DNA from: Asanoa ferruginea
GTDB taxonomy: Bacteria > Actinomycetota > Actinomycetes > Mycobacteriales > Micromonosporaceae
Length of the DNA stretch: 64,000 nucleotides
Direction of reading: 5' to 3'
Assembly (NCBI RefSeq): GCF_003387075.1
Contig: NZ_QUMQ01000001.1
Coordinates: 2,356,001 to 2,420,000, forward strand
A program made the position numbers and the translations under genes. Position 1 is the stretch's first letter. Every line of letters begins with the position of its first letter. Below are positions 44,262 to 52,404 of this stretch, one piece after another. Under the pieces are notes generated by a model, which was not told the origin of the DNA, searched no databases, and worked only from the letters and a program-made list of their open reading frames with translations.

Positions 44262-44277
44262 CGGACTTATCCGGTAA
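44262..44277. repeat. Small perfect inverted repeat before the PBP gene
   Basis: ACCGGACTTATCCGGT, with 6-bp arms and a 4-nt centre, lies about 120 bp upstream of the PBP start in the PBP-DUF5318 spacer. It could be an operator or a weak hairpin; no regulator can be named. Confidence 0.3.
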
Positions 44278-44326
44278 ACGATTCGCCCAACCGTCGAAGA
44301 CGTTGCTTCAACCGGGCGAACCGTCG

Positions 44327-44743
44327 TCACCGTCGCGCCTCTCTCCTTCGCCCGCTTGTGTCTGCGTCTGTCGAGACCAGTCCGTCGCGACCGAGCAGGT
44401 ATTGCTCCACCAGGTGGTTCCACGAGCAGCCGGCACACACTTCCACCACGTAGACCTGGAACTCACGCAGAGTCATGGCAAGCACTGGCAACTCGGCCAG
44501 TGTTCGCGCCTGTCCCGCGGACTGCTTGAGTTCATCGCCGTAAATGTAGTGGACGTGCGTCAGGTTTTCCCGCCGGCAGATCGGGCAGCGTTCGTCGGTC
44601 GGCTCTCCGTGGAAGCGGGCAGCGCTTTTCAGGTAGGGAGAGGCGTCGCAGACCTCGTAGGTCCCGACCCGGCCGGAATAGACGTCACGCAGGACCGCTC
44701 GCTTCTGTAGCGAGTAGTCGATGGTCTGGCGCTGCGTGCGCAT
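44327..44743 (-). CDS. DUF5318 family zinc-ribbon protein
   Basis: A 138-aa protein from ATG 44743 (MRTQRQTIDYSLQKRAVLRD). The first part is RQTIDYSLQKRAVLRDVYSG and CDASPYLKSAARFHG; two CxxC pairs (RCPICRREN and EVCAGCSWNHL) form a likely zinc site. DUF5318 is an actinobacterial family of unknown role that is regularly next to ponA1 and the PadR/ino1 pair (Rv0049 position). It is the gene immediately upstream of the PBP on the same strand and is divergent from padR. Confidence 0.88.
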   Translation of the reverse strand: MRTQRQTIDYSLQKRAVLRDVYSGRVGTYEVCDASPYLKSAARFHGEPTDERCPICRRENLTHVHYIYGDELKQSAGQARTLAELPVLAMTLREFQVYVVEVCAGCSWNHLVEQYLLGRDGLVSTDADTSGRRREARR

Positions 44744-44851
44744 GCGCAAGAGGGTACGCGGTCGGGGCGGCGAGAGCGACAACGGCTACGGAGCGTGATT
44801 CCCCGGGCGCAATCAGAGGTTTGCTCGACGCTCGGTCGTGGTTTACCGTTG

Positions 44852-44874
44852 CGATGTATCGAGCCGATACATCG
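44852..44874. promoter_or_regulatory. Candidate PadR operator
   Basis: A perfect inverted repeat, CGATGTATCG (44852-44861), AGC, CGATACATCG (44865-44874), 22 bp before the padR start. It contains the ATGT...ACAT pattern known for PadR-family operators. It overlaps the place where the padR promoter -10 (GATACA) would lie, fitting autorepression. It may also affect the divergent DUF5318 gene. Confidence 0.7.
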
Positions 44875-44895
44875 ACGACGGCAGGGAGGTGGAAG

Positions 44896-45510
44896 TTGCT
44901 CGAGTTCGCGATCCTCGGCCTCCTCCACGAGTCTCCGATGCACGGCTACGAGCTGCGTAAAGAGCTTGCGGCGAAGCTCGGGTCGATCCGCGCGGCGATC
45001 AGCTACGGCTCGCTCTACCCGACGCTGCGCCGCCTCCAGTCCGCCGGCTACATCAGCGAGGCCGGCGAGACTCCGCCGACCAAGCCCGAGGTGCCGGCGC
45101 TGACCAGCAAGCGCGGCCGGGTGGTTTACAAGATCACGGCCGAGGGCAAGGAGCGGTTCGCCGACCTCATCGCCCAGGCCGGCCCCGAGACCTACGACGA
45201 CGCCGGTTTCGGCGTCCACTTCGCTTTCTTCGCGCGCACCGACCAGGCCACCCGCCTGCGGATCCTGGAAGGCCGCCGGCGCAAGGTCGAAGAACGCCGC
45301 GAAAGCATGCGCGACGTGCTCTCCCGCGCGGGCGAGCGCCTCGACGCATACACCCTCGAGCTCCAGCGTCATGGTTTGGACGCCTGCGAGCGCGAGGTGC
45401 GCTGGCTGGAGGAGCTCATCGTGAATGAGCGCTCCGGCCGGGCTCCCGAAGGGCGCGCTGCCCAGGGAGAAACAGAAACCAGCCCGCACGTCCAGGACGA
45501 GCGGCCGTAA
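44896..45510 (+). CDS. PadR family transcriptional regulator
   Basis: A 204-aa protein from TTG 44896, giving [20 protein letters not shown], the standard PadR N-terminus, with AGGGAGG (44883-44889) 6 nt upstream. The winged helix spans about residues 1-85 ([20 protein letters not shown] then [19 protein letters not shown]). The C-terminal half is a dimerisation coiled coil ([32 protein letters not shown]). A clear palindrome precedes it. It is followed by ino1 after 19 bp with a strong ribosome-binding site, so it is probably co-transcribed and regulates inositol synthesis (inference; the same pair is conserved in mycobacteria as Rv0047c-ino1). Confidence 0.93.
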   Translation: MLEFAILGLLHESPMHGYELRKELAAKLGSIRAAISYGSLYPTLRRLQSAGYISEAGETPPTKPEVPALTSKRGRVVYKITAEGKERFADLIAQAGPETYDDAGFGVHFAFFARTDQATRLRILEGRRRKVEERRESMRDVLSRAGERLDAYTLELQRHGLDACEREVRWLEELIVNERSGRAPEGRAAQGETETSPHVQDERP

Positions 45511-45529
45511 TAAGAAGGAGGCAAACGCG

Positions 45530-46609
45530 ATGGGCTCCGTCCGCGTCGCCATCGTCGGTGTGGGTAACTGCGCCTCGTCCCTGGTCCAGGGTGTGCAGTA
45601 CTACCGCAACGCCGACCCCAACGACCGCGTCCCGGGTCTCATGCACGTCACCTTCGGCGACTACCACGTCTCCGACGTGGAGTTTGTCGCGGCGTTCGAC
45701 GTGGACGCCAAGAAGGTCGGCATGGACCTCGCGGAGGCGATCGTCGCCAGCGAGAACAACACCATCAAGCTCTGCGACGTGCCGCCCACGGGCGTCGTCG
45801 TGCAGCGGGGTCCGACCTTCGACGGCCTGGGCCAGTACTACCGGGAGATCATCGAAGAGTCCGACCAGGCGCCGGTCGACGTCGCGCAGGCGCTGCGTGA
45901 CGCCCGCGTCGACGTGGTGATCGCCTACCTGCCGGTCGGCTCCGAGCAGGCCGACAAGCACTACGCGCAGGCCGCGATCGACGCCGGTTGCGCGTTCGTC
46001 AACGCCCTGCCGGTGTTCATCGCGTCCGACCCGGTCTGGGCGCAGAAGTTCACCGACGCCGGCCTGCCGATCGTCGGCGACGACATCAAGAGCCAGGTCG
46101 GTGCGACCATCGTGCACCGCGCGCTGGCCAAGCTGTTCGAAGACCGTGGCGTCGAGTTGCTGCGCACCTACCAGCTCAACTTCGGCGGCAACATGGACTT
46201 CATGAACATGCTGGAGCGCACCCGGCTGGTCTCGAAGAAGATCTCGAAGACCCAGTCGGTCACGTCCCAGGTGCCGCACGAGATGGCCAAGAGCGACGTG
46301 CACATCGGCCCGTCCGACCACGTGCCGTGGCTCGACGACCGCAAGTGGGCCTACATCCGGCTCGAGGGCCGCTCGTTCGGCGACACGCCGCTCAACGCGG
46401 AGCTCAAGCTCGAGGTCTGGGACTCGCCCAACTCGGCCGGCGTGATCATCGACGCCCTCCGCGCGGCGAAGATCGCTCTCGACCGGGGCATCGGCGGCCC
46501 GATCCTGTCGGCGTCGAGCTACTTCATGAAGTCGCCGCCGCAGCAATACGCCGACCACGACGCGCACAACGCCGTCGAGGCGTTCATCCGCGGCGAGGTC
46601 GAGCGCTGA
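45530..46609 (+). CDS. ino1: Inositol-3-phosphate synthase
   Basis: A 359-aa protein from ATG 45530 with AAGGAGG at 45515-45521. It converts glucose-6-phosphate to 1L-myo-inositol-1-phosphate, the precursor of phosphatidylinositol, PIMs and mycothiol. Features are the NAD-binding [73 protein letters not shown], and the catalytic [15 protein letters not shown] and [14 protein letters not shown]. This is the actinobacterial-type, about 360-aa enzyme. Operon with padR. A terminator follows. Its product fits the nearby mannosyltransferases acting on inositol lipids. Confidence 0.96.
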   Translation: MGSVRVAIVGVGNCASSLVQGVQYYRNADPNDRVPGLMHVTFGDYHVSDVEFVAAFDVDAKKVGMDLAEAIVASENNTIKLCDVPPTGVVVQRGPTFDGLGQYYREIIEESDQAPVDVAQALRDARVDVVIAYLPVGSEQADKHYAQAAIDAGCAFVNALPVFIASDPVWAQKFTDAGLPIVGDDIKSQVGATIVHRALAKLFEDRGVELLRTYQLNFGGNMDFMNMLERTRLVSKKISKTQSVTSQVPHEMAKSDVHIGPSDHVPWLDDRKWAYIRLEGRSFGDTPLNAELKLEVWDSPNSAGVIIDALRAAKIALDRGIGGPILSASSYFMKSPPQQYADHDAHNAVEAFIRGEVER

Positions 46610-46621
46610 CCCACGCACGAC

Positions 46622-46657
46622 AAAGGGCGGGCACCCCCGAGGGGGTGGCCGCCCTTT
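46622..46657. terminator. Bidirectional terminator after ino1
   Basis: AAAGGGCGG (46622-46630) pairs with CCGCCCTTT (46649-46657), with an inner CCCCC/GGGGG stem around a GAG loop. It lies between convergent ino1 and the Tat-exported protein gene. Confidence 0.85.
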
Positions 46658-46672
46658 CGCGTTTGGTGAAGG

Positions 46673-47572
46673 CTACTTGGCCCAGCCGGGCTTGCCGCCC
46701 ATCCGCTTGGCGATGACCGACTGCGGCTTGGCCAGCCCGGCCGCGGCGCGCGCCGCGCGCGCGGTGTCGGCCCCCGGGATGCCCTTCTTGACCTCGGTGA
46801 AGCCGAAGACGGTGCTCCACGCGCTCACGTCGAGCACAACATGGGCGGTGGCGCCGCTGTTGTAGATCGAGATCACGTCGTCCTTGTCCTCGTCTTCGAG
46901 GTAGCCGACGCCGACCACCACGTGGTTGGCCAGCGCCTTGAGCTTCGCGCTCGACGGGAAGTTGATGACCGACGTCGTCGGTCGCGCCGTGCCGCCCGGC
47001 CAGATCGTCAGGTAGCCGTCGCCGACGGAGCCGGTCACCGTCACGTTGCCGTGCAGCGCGATCGCCCAGGACGCGTAGTCGCCGACGTGCAGGTTGATGG
47101 TCTTGCCGGCGAGCAGCCGGCCACCCGCGTCGAAGAGGCCCGACGGGTTGAGGACGTTTGCCCGGCCCTCTTTCGTGCGGGTGTCGAGGATCCGCTGCGG
47201 GACGATCGGCACGAGCTGGGTCGCCGTGAACGAGGTGTGCACCATCTCCGGCAGGCCCGGCGTGACGAGGGTCCAGATGTTGCCGCCACCGTCGACGCGG
47301 AACGACCCGACCGGGTCGTCGCCGTTGGTGGAGCCCGACGGCGCGAGGTTGAGGGCCGGGCCCTCCGTGTTGTCGAGCGTGACCATCGGCTCGGTGACGC
47401 CCGCGCCGGCGTCGTTGTTGCCCTGCACGATCGGGTCGCCCGGCGCGGCCTGGGCCGGACCGGCGACGGCGGCGCTCACGGCGCCCGCGCCGACCACGCC
47501 CGCGGCCACCGTGCCGGCACGACGCAGCAGCCGGCGACGGCCCAGGTTGGACTCAGGAGTCTCGGTGGACAT
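46673..47572 (-). CDS. Tat-exported cell-surface protein
   Basis: A 299-aa protein. The N-terminus has a twin-arginine signal (NLGRRRLLRRAGTVAAGVVG, cleavage likely after AQAAPGD). The body contains the PQRILDTRTKEG segment followed by VTGSVGDGYLTIWPGGTARP, TTSVINFPSSAKLKALANHV, ISIYNSGATAHVVLDVSAW. This pattern occurs in many actinobacterial surface proteins and amidase- or peptidase-associated repeat domains (LDTR ... GYLTVWP ... AHVVVDVxGY). No enzyme active site is visible. It is probably an extracellular binding or structural protein. It is convergent with ino1. Confidence 0.8.
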   Translation of the reverse strand: MSTETPESNLGRRRLLRRAGTVAAGVVGAGAVSAAVAGPAQAAPGDPIVQGNNDAGAGVTEPMVTLDNTEGPALNLAPSGSTNGDDPVGSFRVDGGGNIWTLVTPGLPEMVHTSFTATQLVPIVPQRILDTRTKEGRANVLNPSGLFDAGGRLLAGKTINLHVGDYASWAIALHGNVTVTGSVGDGYLTIWPGGTARPTTSVINFPSSAKLKALANHVVVGVGYLEDEDKDDVISIYNSGATAHVVLDVSAWSTVFGFTEVKKGIPGADTARAARAAAGLAKPQSVIAKRMGGKPGWAK

Positions 47573-47696
47573 GCGGCAGATCCCCCGTCTTTCAGTCGCG
47601 TGGAGAGTGGGAAGTCGGACGGATCATCCAAGGCCGGCCCACCGATTGCCATTGCCTGATCGGGCCATCCTCAGCCCCGAGACGGTCGATCTTGGG

Positions 47697-48179
47697 CTAG
47701 GTCGCCCACGCGCGCTGCCACGCGTTGCCGGCCTCCAACTCGAGAAGGAAGCGTTTCGTGGGCAGCCCGCCGCCGAAGCCGACCAGCTTGCCGCCCGCGC
47801 CGACGATGCGGTGGCACGGCACGATGATGGCGATCGGGTTGCGGTTGCAGGCGACGCCGACCGCGCGCGCCGCACCCGGATCGCCCACCACGGCCGCGAC
47901 CTCGCCATAGGTCTCGGTCTCGCCGTAGGGGATCGTCGACATGCGGCGCCAGACGGCGCGCTCGAACTCGGAGCCACGCCGGACCGACAGTGGCAGGTCG
48001 AAGTCGGTGCGGGTGCCGGCGAAGTAGCTGGCGAGTTGCTCGACCGCCGCGGCCAGCGCCCCGGTCGGCGCGACGGACTCCACACCCGGCACGGCACCGA
48101 AGCGCAGCCCGCACACACCCACCTCGTCAGCGGCGAGCGACAGCGGCCCGACGGGCGAGTCGACGACGGTCCAGTGCAT
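47697..48179 (-). CDS. ogt: Methylated-DNA-protein-cysteine methyltransferase
   Basis: A 160-aa protein from ATG 48179 (MHWTVVDSPVGPLSLAADEV); an ATG 9 bp upstream is also possible. It contains the helix-turn-helix arginine-finger region TIPYGETETYGEVAAVVGDP, the asparagine hinge VACNRNPIAIIVPCHR and the active-site PCHR, followed by IVGAGGKLVGFGGGLPTKRF. It removes O6-alkyl groups from guanine by suicide transfer to the Cys in PCHR. The length is typical of Ogt without an Ada domain. It is monocistronic or with the following small gene. Confidence 0.94.
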   Translation of the reverse strand: MHWTVVDSPVGPLSLAADEVGVCGLRFGAVPGVESVAPTGALAAAVEQLASYFAGTRTDFDLPLSVRRGSEFERAVWRRMSTIPYGETETYGEVAAVVGDPGAARAVGVACNRNPIAIIVPCHRIVGAGGKLVGFGGGLPTKRFLLELEAGNAWQRAWAT

Positions 48180-48210
48180 AAGAACCATTCAACCTCGGGG
48201 GTACGACAAG

Positions 48211-48765
48211 TCAGCGCCGCCGGTAGCCGACCGCGAGTTGGTCGTCGTCCTGGGTGAGCGAGTCCTGCCGGCAGACCAGCCGGTAGGACCGGGTCTTCGC
48301 CGAGTCGCTGTATTTCGCCGGCGCACCGAGCCGGGTGGCACCGATGAAGAGTTGGCTGGTGGTGTCGTTGCTGACCGGGGTGACGGAAATGTCACCACCG
48401 GCCGCGGTGAGTTCGTAGCGGAACCGCGCGGGCCCGGAGACCTCGATCTTGACCGTGCGTCCGTCCGGCGCGGCGGCCGTGAACGTCACCCCGGCGCCGT
48501 AGTCGGTCTCACCTGTCCCGTCGCCGCGCAGCCGCAGGATCGTGCCGGCGCCGCCGGTGAAGGTCAACGTCTGGCCGATCGCGTCGACCGGCACGGCGTC
48601 GCGATAGCTCTCCACGGTCCACTCGCCGACCGGGCAGGGCGCTCGCCCGCCGGCCCGCGCCGAGAGCACCACGACGATGCCGCCGACGAGCACGAACAGC
48701 AGCGCCGACAGGACCACGATCGGCACCCGGTAGGAACGCGGGGTGACGCCGGGGTGCGGCTGCAT
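48211..48765 (-). CDS. Hypothetical single-pass membrane protein
   Basis: A 184-aa protein I cannot assign. Residues 15-37 are one membrane helix (VPIVVLSALLFVLVGGIVVV). The outside domain begins with CPVGEWTVESYRDAVPVDAI and has a beta-rich, lipocalin-like pattern (GQTLTFTGGAGTILRLRGDG, VKIEVSGPARFRYELT, YRLVCRQDSL), with one Cys near each end that could pair. It lies upstream of ogt on the same strand (22 bp after this stop to the ogt start region) and downstream of the CCA-adding enzyme. The function is unknown. Confidence 0.7.
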   Translation of the reverse strand: MQPHPGVTPRSYRVPIVVLSALLFVLVGGIVVVLSARAGGRAPCPVGEWTVESYRDAVPVDAIGQTLTFTGGAGTILRLRGDGTGETDYGAGVTFTAAAPDGRTVKIEVSGPARFRYELTAAGGDISVTPVSNDTTSQLFIGATRLGAPAKYSDSAKTRSYRLVCRQDSLTQDDDQLAVGYRRR

Positions 48766-48798
48766 GCCCGCGACCGTAGCGACCGGAGCCGCCCGTTG

Positions 48799-50253
48799 TC
48801 ATTCGGGGCCGACGATGCCCTCCGACCGGGCCCAGCGCAGCAGTTCGGCCTCGGCCTCGTCGCGGTCCAGCGGGCCGCGGTCGAGCCGCAGCTCCTTGAG
48901 GTAGCGCCAGGCCTGCCCGACCACCGGCCCCGGCGGCACGCCGAGCAGCTCCATGATCGCGTTGCCGTCCAGGTCCGGGCGTACCCGAGCCAGGTCTTCC
49001 TCGGCCGCGATGCGGGCGATCCGGTCTTCCAGCGCGTCGTAGTCGGCGGCGAGCTGCGCCGCCTTGCGCCGGTTGCGGGTGGTCACGTCGGAGCGGGTCA
49101 GCTTGTGCAGGCGGGACAGCAGCGGCCCGGCGTCGGTGACATAGCGGCGCACCGCGGAGTCGGTCCACTCGCCCCGGCCGTAGCCGTAGAAGCGCAGGTG
49201 CAGCGCCACCAGCTCGACGACGTCGGCGATGACGTCCTTGGGGTAGCGCATCGCCTTCATCCGCTGCTTGGTCATCCGCGCGCCGACCACCTCGTGGTGG
49301 TGGAAGCTGACCCGGCCGTCGGGGGAGACCGCCTTGGTGGCCGGCTTGCCGACGTCGTGCATCAGCGCGGCCATCCGCAGCACGAAGTCAGGACCTTCCG
49401 GACCCTCCAGGCGTACGGCGTTGGCGACCACGATCAGCGTGTGCTCGTACACATCCTTGTGTTGGGCGTGTTCGTCGATCTCGAGTTTGAGACCGGAGAT
49501 CTCCGGGACGAACCGGTCGGCGAGCCCGCTGTCGACCAGGAGCCGCAGGCCGGTGACCGGGTCGGCGCCGGAGAGCAGCTTGGTGAACTCGTCGCGGATC
49601 CGCTCGGCGGTGATCCGGTCGAGGTCGGCGGCCATCGCGCTCATCGCGGCGCGCACCGCCGGGTCGACCGCGAACCGGAGCTGCGCGGCGAACCGGGCCG
49701 CCCGCAGCATCCGCAGCGGGTCGTCGCCGAACGACTGCTCCGGCGTGCTGGGCGTGCGGATCAGCTTGGCGGCCAGGTCGTCGAGGCCGCCGTGCGGGTC
49801 GGTGAAGGTGTGGTCGGGGAGGCTGACCGCCATCGCGTTGACGGTGAAGTCGCGCCGGCGCAGGTCGTCGGCCAGGTTCGAGCCGTATTGGACCAGCGGG
49901 TTGCGGGTGACACCGTCGTAGACGTCGGCCCGGAACGTGGTGATCTCCAGGCGCAGGCCGTCGCGCTGCGCGCCGATCGTGCCGAACTCGCGCCCCGTCT
50001 CCCAGGTGGCCTCCGCCCAGCCCTTGAGCACGGCGAGGGTCTGGTCGGGGTGGGCGTCGGTGGCGAAGTCGAGGTCGTTGCCGAGCCGGCCGAGCAGTGC
50101 GTCGCGCACCGAACCGCCGACCAGATGCAGCTCGTGGCCGGCCTTGGCGAACCGGCGGCCCAGCTCGTCGGCGACCGGCGAGACCCGGAGCAGTTCCGCC
50201 ACGGCGGTCTGCTGCGCCTGGGTGAGGCGGCTGGGAGAGGATGTTCCGGACAT
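48799..50253 (-). CDS. pcnA: CCA tRNA nucleotidyltransferase
   Basis: A 484-aa class II nucleotidyltransferase. The head domain has LVGGSVRDALLGRLGNDLDF (G-G-S plus DxD), EITTFRADVYDG, DLRRRDFTVNAMAVSLPD and RMLRAARFAAQL (template RxxRA). This is followed by an HD domain (AALMHDVGKPATKAVSPDGR, VSFHHHEVVGA), as in actinobacterial and Gram-positive PcnA/Cca proteins. It adds or repairs the 3'-CCA of tRNA. It is divergent from murJ. In mycobacteria a NUDIX gene and a large membrane protein gene separate pcnA from murJ; here they are absent. Confidence 0.94.
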   Translation of the reverse strand: MSGTSSPSRLTQAQQTAVAELLRVSPVADELGRRFAKAGHELHLVGGSVRDALLGRLGNDLDFATDAHPDQTLAVLKGWAEATWETGREFGTIGAQRDGLRLEITTFRADVYDGVTRNPLVQYGSNLADDLRRRDFTVNAMAVSLPDHTFTDPHGGLDDLAAKLIRTPSTPEQSFGDDPLRMLRAARFAAQLRFAVDPAVRAAMSAMAADLDRITAERIRDEFTKLLSGADPVTGLRLLVDSGLADRFVPEISGLKLEIDEHAQHKDVYEHTLIVVANAVRLEGPEGPDFVLRMAALMHDVGKPATKAVSPDGRVSFHHHEVVGARMTKQRMKAMRYPKDVIADVVELVALHLRFYGYGRGEWTDSAVRRYVTDAGPLLSRLHKLTRSDVTTRNRRKAAQLAADYDALEDRIARIAAEEDLARVRPDLDGNAIMELLGVPPGPVVGQAWRYLKELRLDRGPLDRDEAEAELLRWARSEGIVGPE

Positions 50254-50355
50254 GGGACCGCCAGCCTATCTTTCTCTCCGGGGTCGCCGTCTCCGCGGGG
50301 CAACGTTCGTCAGGTTAGGGTCGGGCGTACGTCTTCACCCTCGTCTGGAGGTCCC

Positions 50356-52083
50356 GTGAGCAGCGGACTTTACCGGAGCGCACACGCCGCTACCGGTAAC
50401 GAGGGCATCGTCCGGGCAGATCCGGTCGACATACCGCCGCCGGCGGGCCCACCGGCGATCGAAGAACCCGGTCCGGGCAGCGCCGCCGGCAACAGCGCGG
50501 TCATGGCCGTCGGCAGCCTGGTCAGCCGCGGCACGGGCTTCCTGCGCACGCTGGTCATCTCGGCCGCCCTGGGCGCGGCGGTCGGCGACGCCTACACGAC
50601 CGCGCAGATCCTGCCGGGCATGGTGTTCGAGTTCCTCCTGGGTGGCGTGCTGACCAGCGTGCTGATCCCGGTCCTGGTGCGCCGCCGCGACCTCGACCGC
50701 GACCGGGGCGAGCTCTACACCCAGCGGCTGCTGAGCCTCGCGGTCGTCGCGCTGTTCCTGGCGACCGTGCTCGCGCTGCTGGCCGCGCCGCTGCTCACGC
50801 TGCTCTACATCGACAAGGCCACGACCGCCGACACCAAGTCGCTGATCAACATCCTCGCGCTGCTGATGCTGCCGATGATCTTCTTCAGCGGCCTGTCGGC
50901 CCTGATGAGCGCGATCCTCAACGTGCGTGGCCACTTCGCCGCACCGATGTTCACGCCGATCCTCAACAACATCATCGTGATCGCCTCGTTCGGGCTGTTC
51001 ATCGGGCTCTACGGTGCCCGCGAAGACCTGGCCACCGGCGACATGAGCGCCATGATGATCCTGCTGGTCGGCGGCGGCACGCTGCTCGGCATCATCGTCC
51101 AGGTCGCCGGCCTGATCCCGGCGCTGCGCAAGGTGGGCTTCCACTACCGCTGGCGTGGCCAGTGGCGCGAGCTCGGCCTGCGCGAGCTGGCCCAGCTCGG
51201 CGGGTGGATGTTCTGCTACGTCGCGGTCAGCCAGCTCGGCCTCATCGTCGTGTTCAAGCTGGCCAACGCGGCGAGCGCGAAGGGCGACGCCGGCCCGCTG
51301 ATCTACAACAACGTCTTCCTGCTGGTGATGACCGCACACGGGATCATCGCCGTCTCGATCATCACCGCGCTGCTGCCCCGGATGAGCGCGGCCGCCGCCG
51401 AGGGGCGGTTCGGCGACTTCGCCGACGATGTTTCACGTGGAACACGCACGGTGACCGCCGTGCTCGCCCCGATCGCGGTCTGTTACGCCGTGCTCTCGTA
51501 CCCCATCTCGGTAGTCCTGTTCCACTACGGGGCGTTCACTGAGCGCAACGCGACAGACACCGGGGGTGTGCTGTTGACCGGCGCGCTCGCGCTCGTGCCG
51601 TTCGCGATCAGCCAGCTCTTCACGTTCGCCTTCTACGCGCTGCCCGACACCAAGACGCCGGCTCTGGTCAACATCCCGATCGTCGGCGTACGCGTCGCGG
51701 TGCAGGTGGGCCTCTACCTGGTGCTGTCCACCTCGACCGTCGCGGCTGGCCTGATGTTCGGAAACGCGGTCTCCTACGTGGCCGCCGCGGTGGTGTTCGC
51801 GATGCTGCTGCGCCGCCGGATCGGGCCGATGGGCGCCGGGCGGATCATGATGACCTTCGGCAAGGTGGCCGTGGCGGCGGCCGGTGCGGCACTGGTGGGT
51901 TACGTGGCGCTGCGGTTGTTGCCGAACAGTGACTCTGCCGACCGGATGATCGCGCTGGCCCGGCTGGTGGTCGGCGGCCTGGTCATCTGCCTGAGCTATC
52001 TCGCGCTCGCGACGGCACTGCGGATCACCGAGGTGACCAGCGTGCTCGGCATGGTGCGGCGGCGGCTGGGGCTGGCCCGCTAG
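50356..52083 (+). CDS. murJ: Lipid II flippase MurJ (MviN)
   Basis: A 575-aa protein from GTG 50356 (VSSGLYRSAHAATGNEGIVR), TGGAGG 5 nt upstream. After a disordered 45-residue start come about 14 membrane helices of the MATE/MOP fold (MAVGSLVSRGTGFLRTLVIS is the MurJ N-terminal signature; also AGLIPALRKVGFHYRWRGQW, SIITALLPRMSAAAAEGRFG). It exports lipid II. The C-terminus stops after the last helix (VLGMVRRRLGLAR): the pseudokinase part that is fused in M. tuberculosis MviN is encoded here as a separate gene. A parS-like sequence lies inside the coding region. Confidence 0.94.
   Translation: MSSGLYRSAHAATGNEGIVRADPVDIPPPAGPPAIEEPGPGSAAGNSAVMAVGSLVSRGTGFLRTLVISAALGAAVGDAYTTAQILPGMVFEFLLGGVLTSVLIPVLVRRRDLDRDRGELYTQRLLSLAVVALFLATVLALLAAPLLTLLYIDKATTADTKSLINILALLMLPMIFFSGLSALMSAILNVRGHFAAPMFTPILNNIIVIASFGLFIGLYGAREDLATGDMSAMMILLVGGGTLLGIIVQVAGLIPALRKVGFHYRWRGQWRELGLRELAQLGGWMFCYVAVSQLGLIVVFKLANAASAKGDAGPLIYNNVFLLVMTAHGIIAVSIITALLPRMSAAAAEGRFGDFADDVSRGTRTVTAVLAPIAVCYAVLSYPISVVLFHYGAFTERNATDTGGVLLTGALALVPFAISQLFTFAFYALPDTKTPALVNIPIVGVRVAVQVGLYLVLSTSTVAAGLMFGNAVSYVAAAVVFAMLLRRRIGPMGAGRIMMTFGKVAVAAAGAALVGYVALRLLPNSDSADRMIALARLVVGGLVICLSYLALATALRITEVTSVLGMVRRRLGLAR
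51429..51444. promoter_or_regulatory. parS site inside murJ (one mismatch)
   Basis: TGTTTCACGTGGAACA matches the bacterial parS consensus TGTTTCACGTGAAACA at 15 of 16 positions. It encodes D-V-S-R-G-T in murJ, so the site is embedded in a gene, as many chromosomal parS sites are. It is expected to bind ParB near the origin. Confidence 0.75.
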
Positions 52084-52404
52084 GGCTTTCGCCAGGGCGG
52101 CGGCGACGCGCCGGACAAGAAATCGTACCTTTTTCGGGTTCTGAACATGTCGCTGCAAAGACTGATTTGACGTTGTTTGCAGTGCTCAGACCCCCGGACG
52201 AGCAGTGCGTAACGAGGGAACATGGCCTGTGGCGGGGTGGTCCCTCCCAGGTAAGGTCGCTCCCGACAGATGCGCCGAGCCCCTACGCTATTGAGGTGGC
52301 GCCGCCCTTCGGTTTCACACGGGGCGCAGCGCGCTGCCCAAAGGTGACTGCGAGACGGCGAGCGAGTCAGCATGACGAGCGAGAACAGCACCGAAGGAGG
52401 ACCG

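Noticed and set aside
45416-46618. 400-aa minus-strand frame opposite ino1
   Set aside because: Arg/Val/Asp-rich shadow of the clearly identified ino1 gene; no domain.
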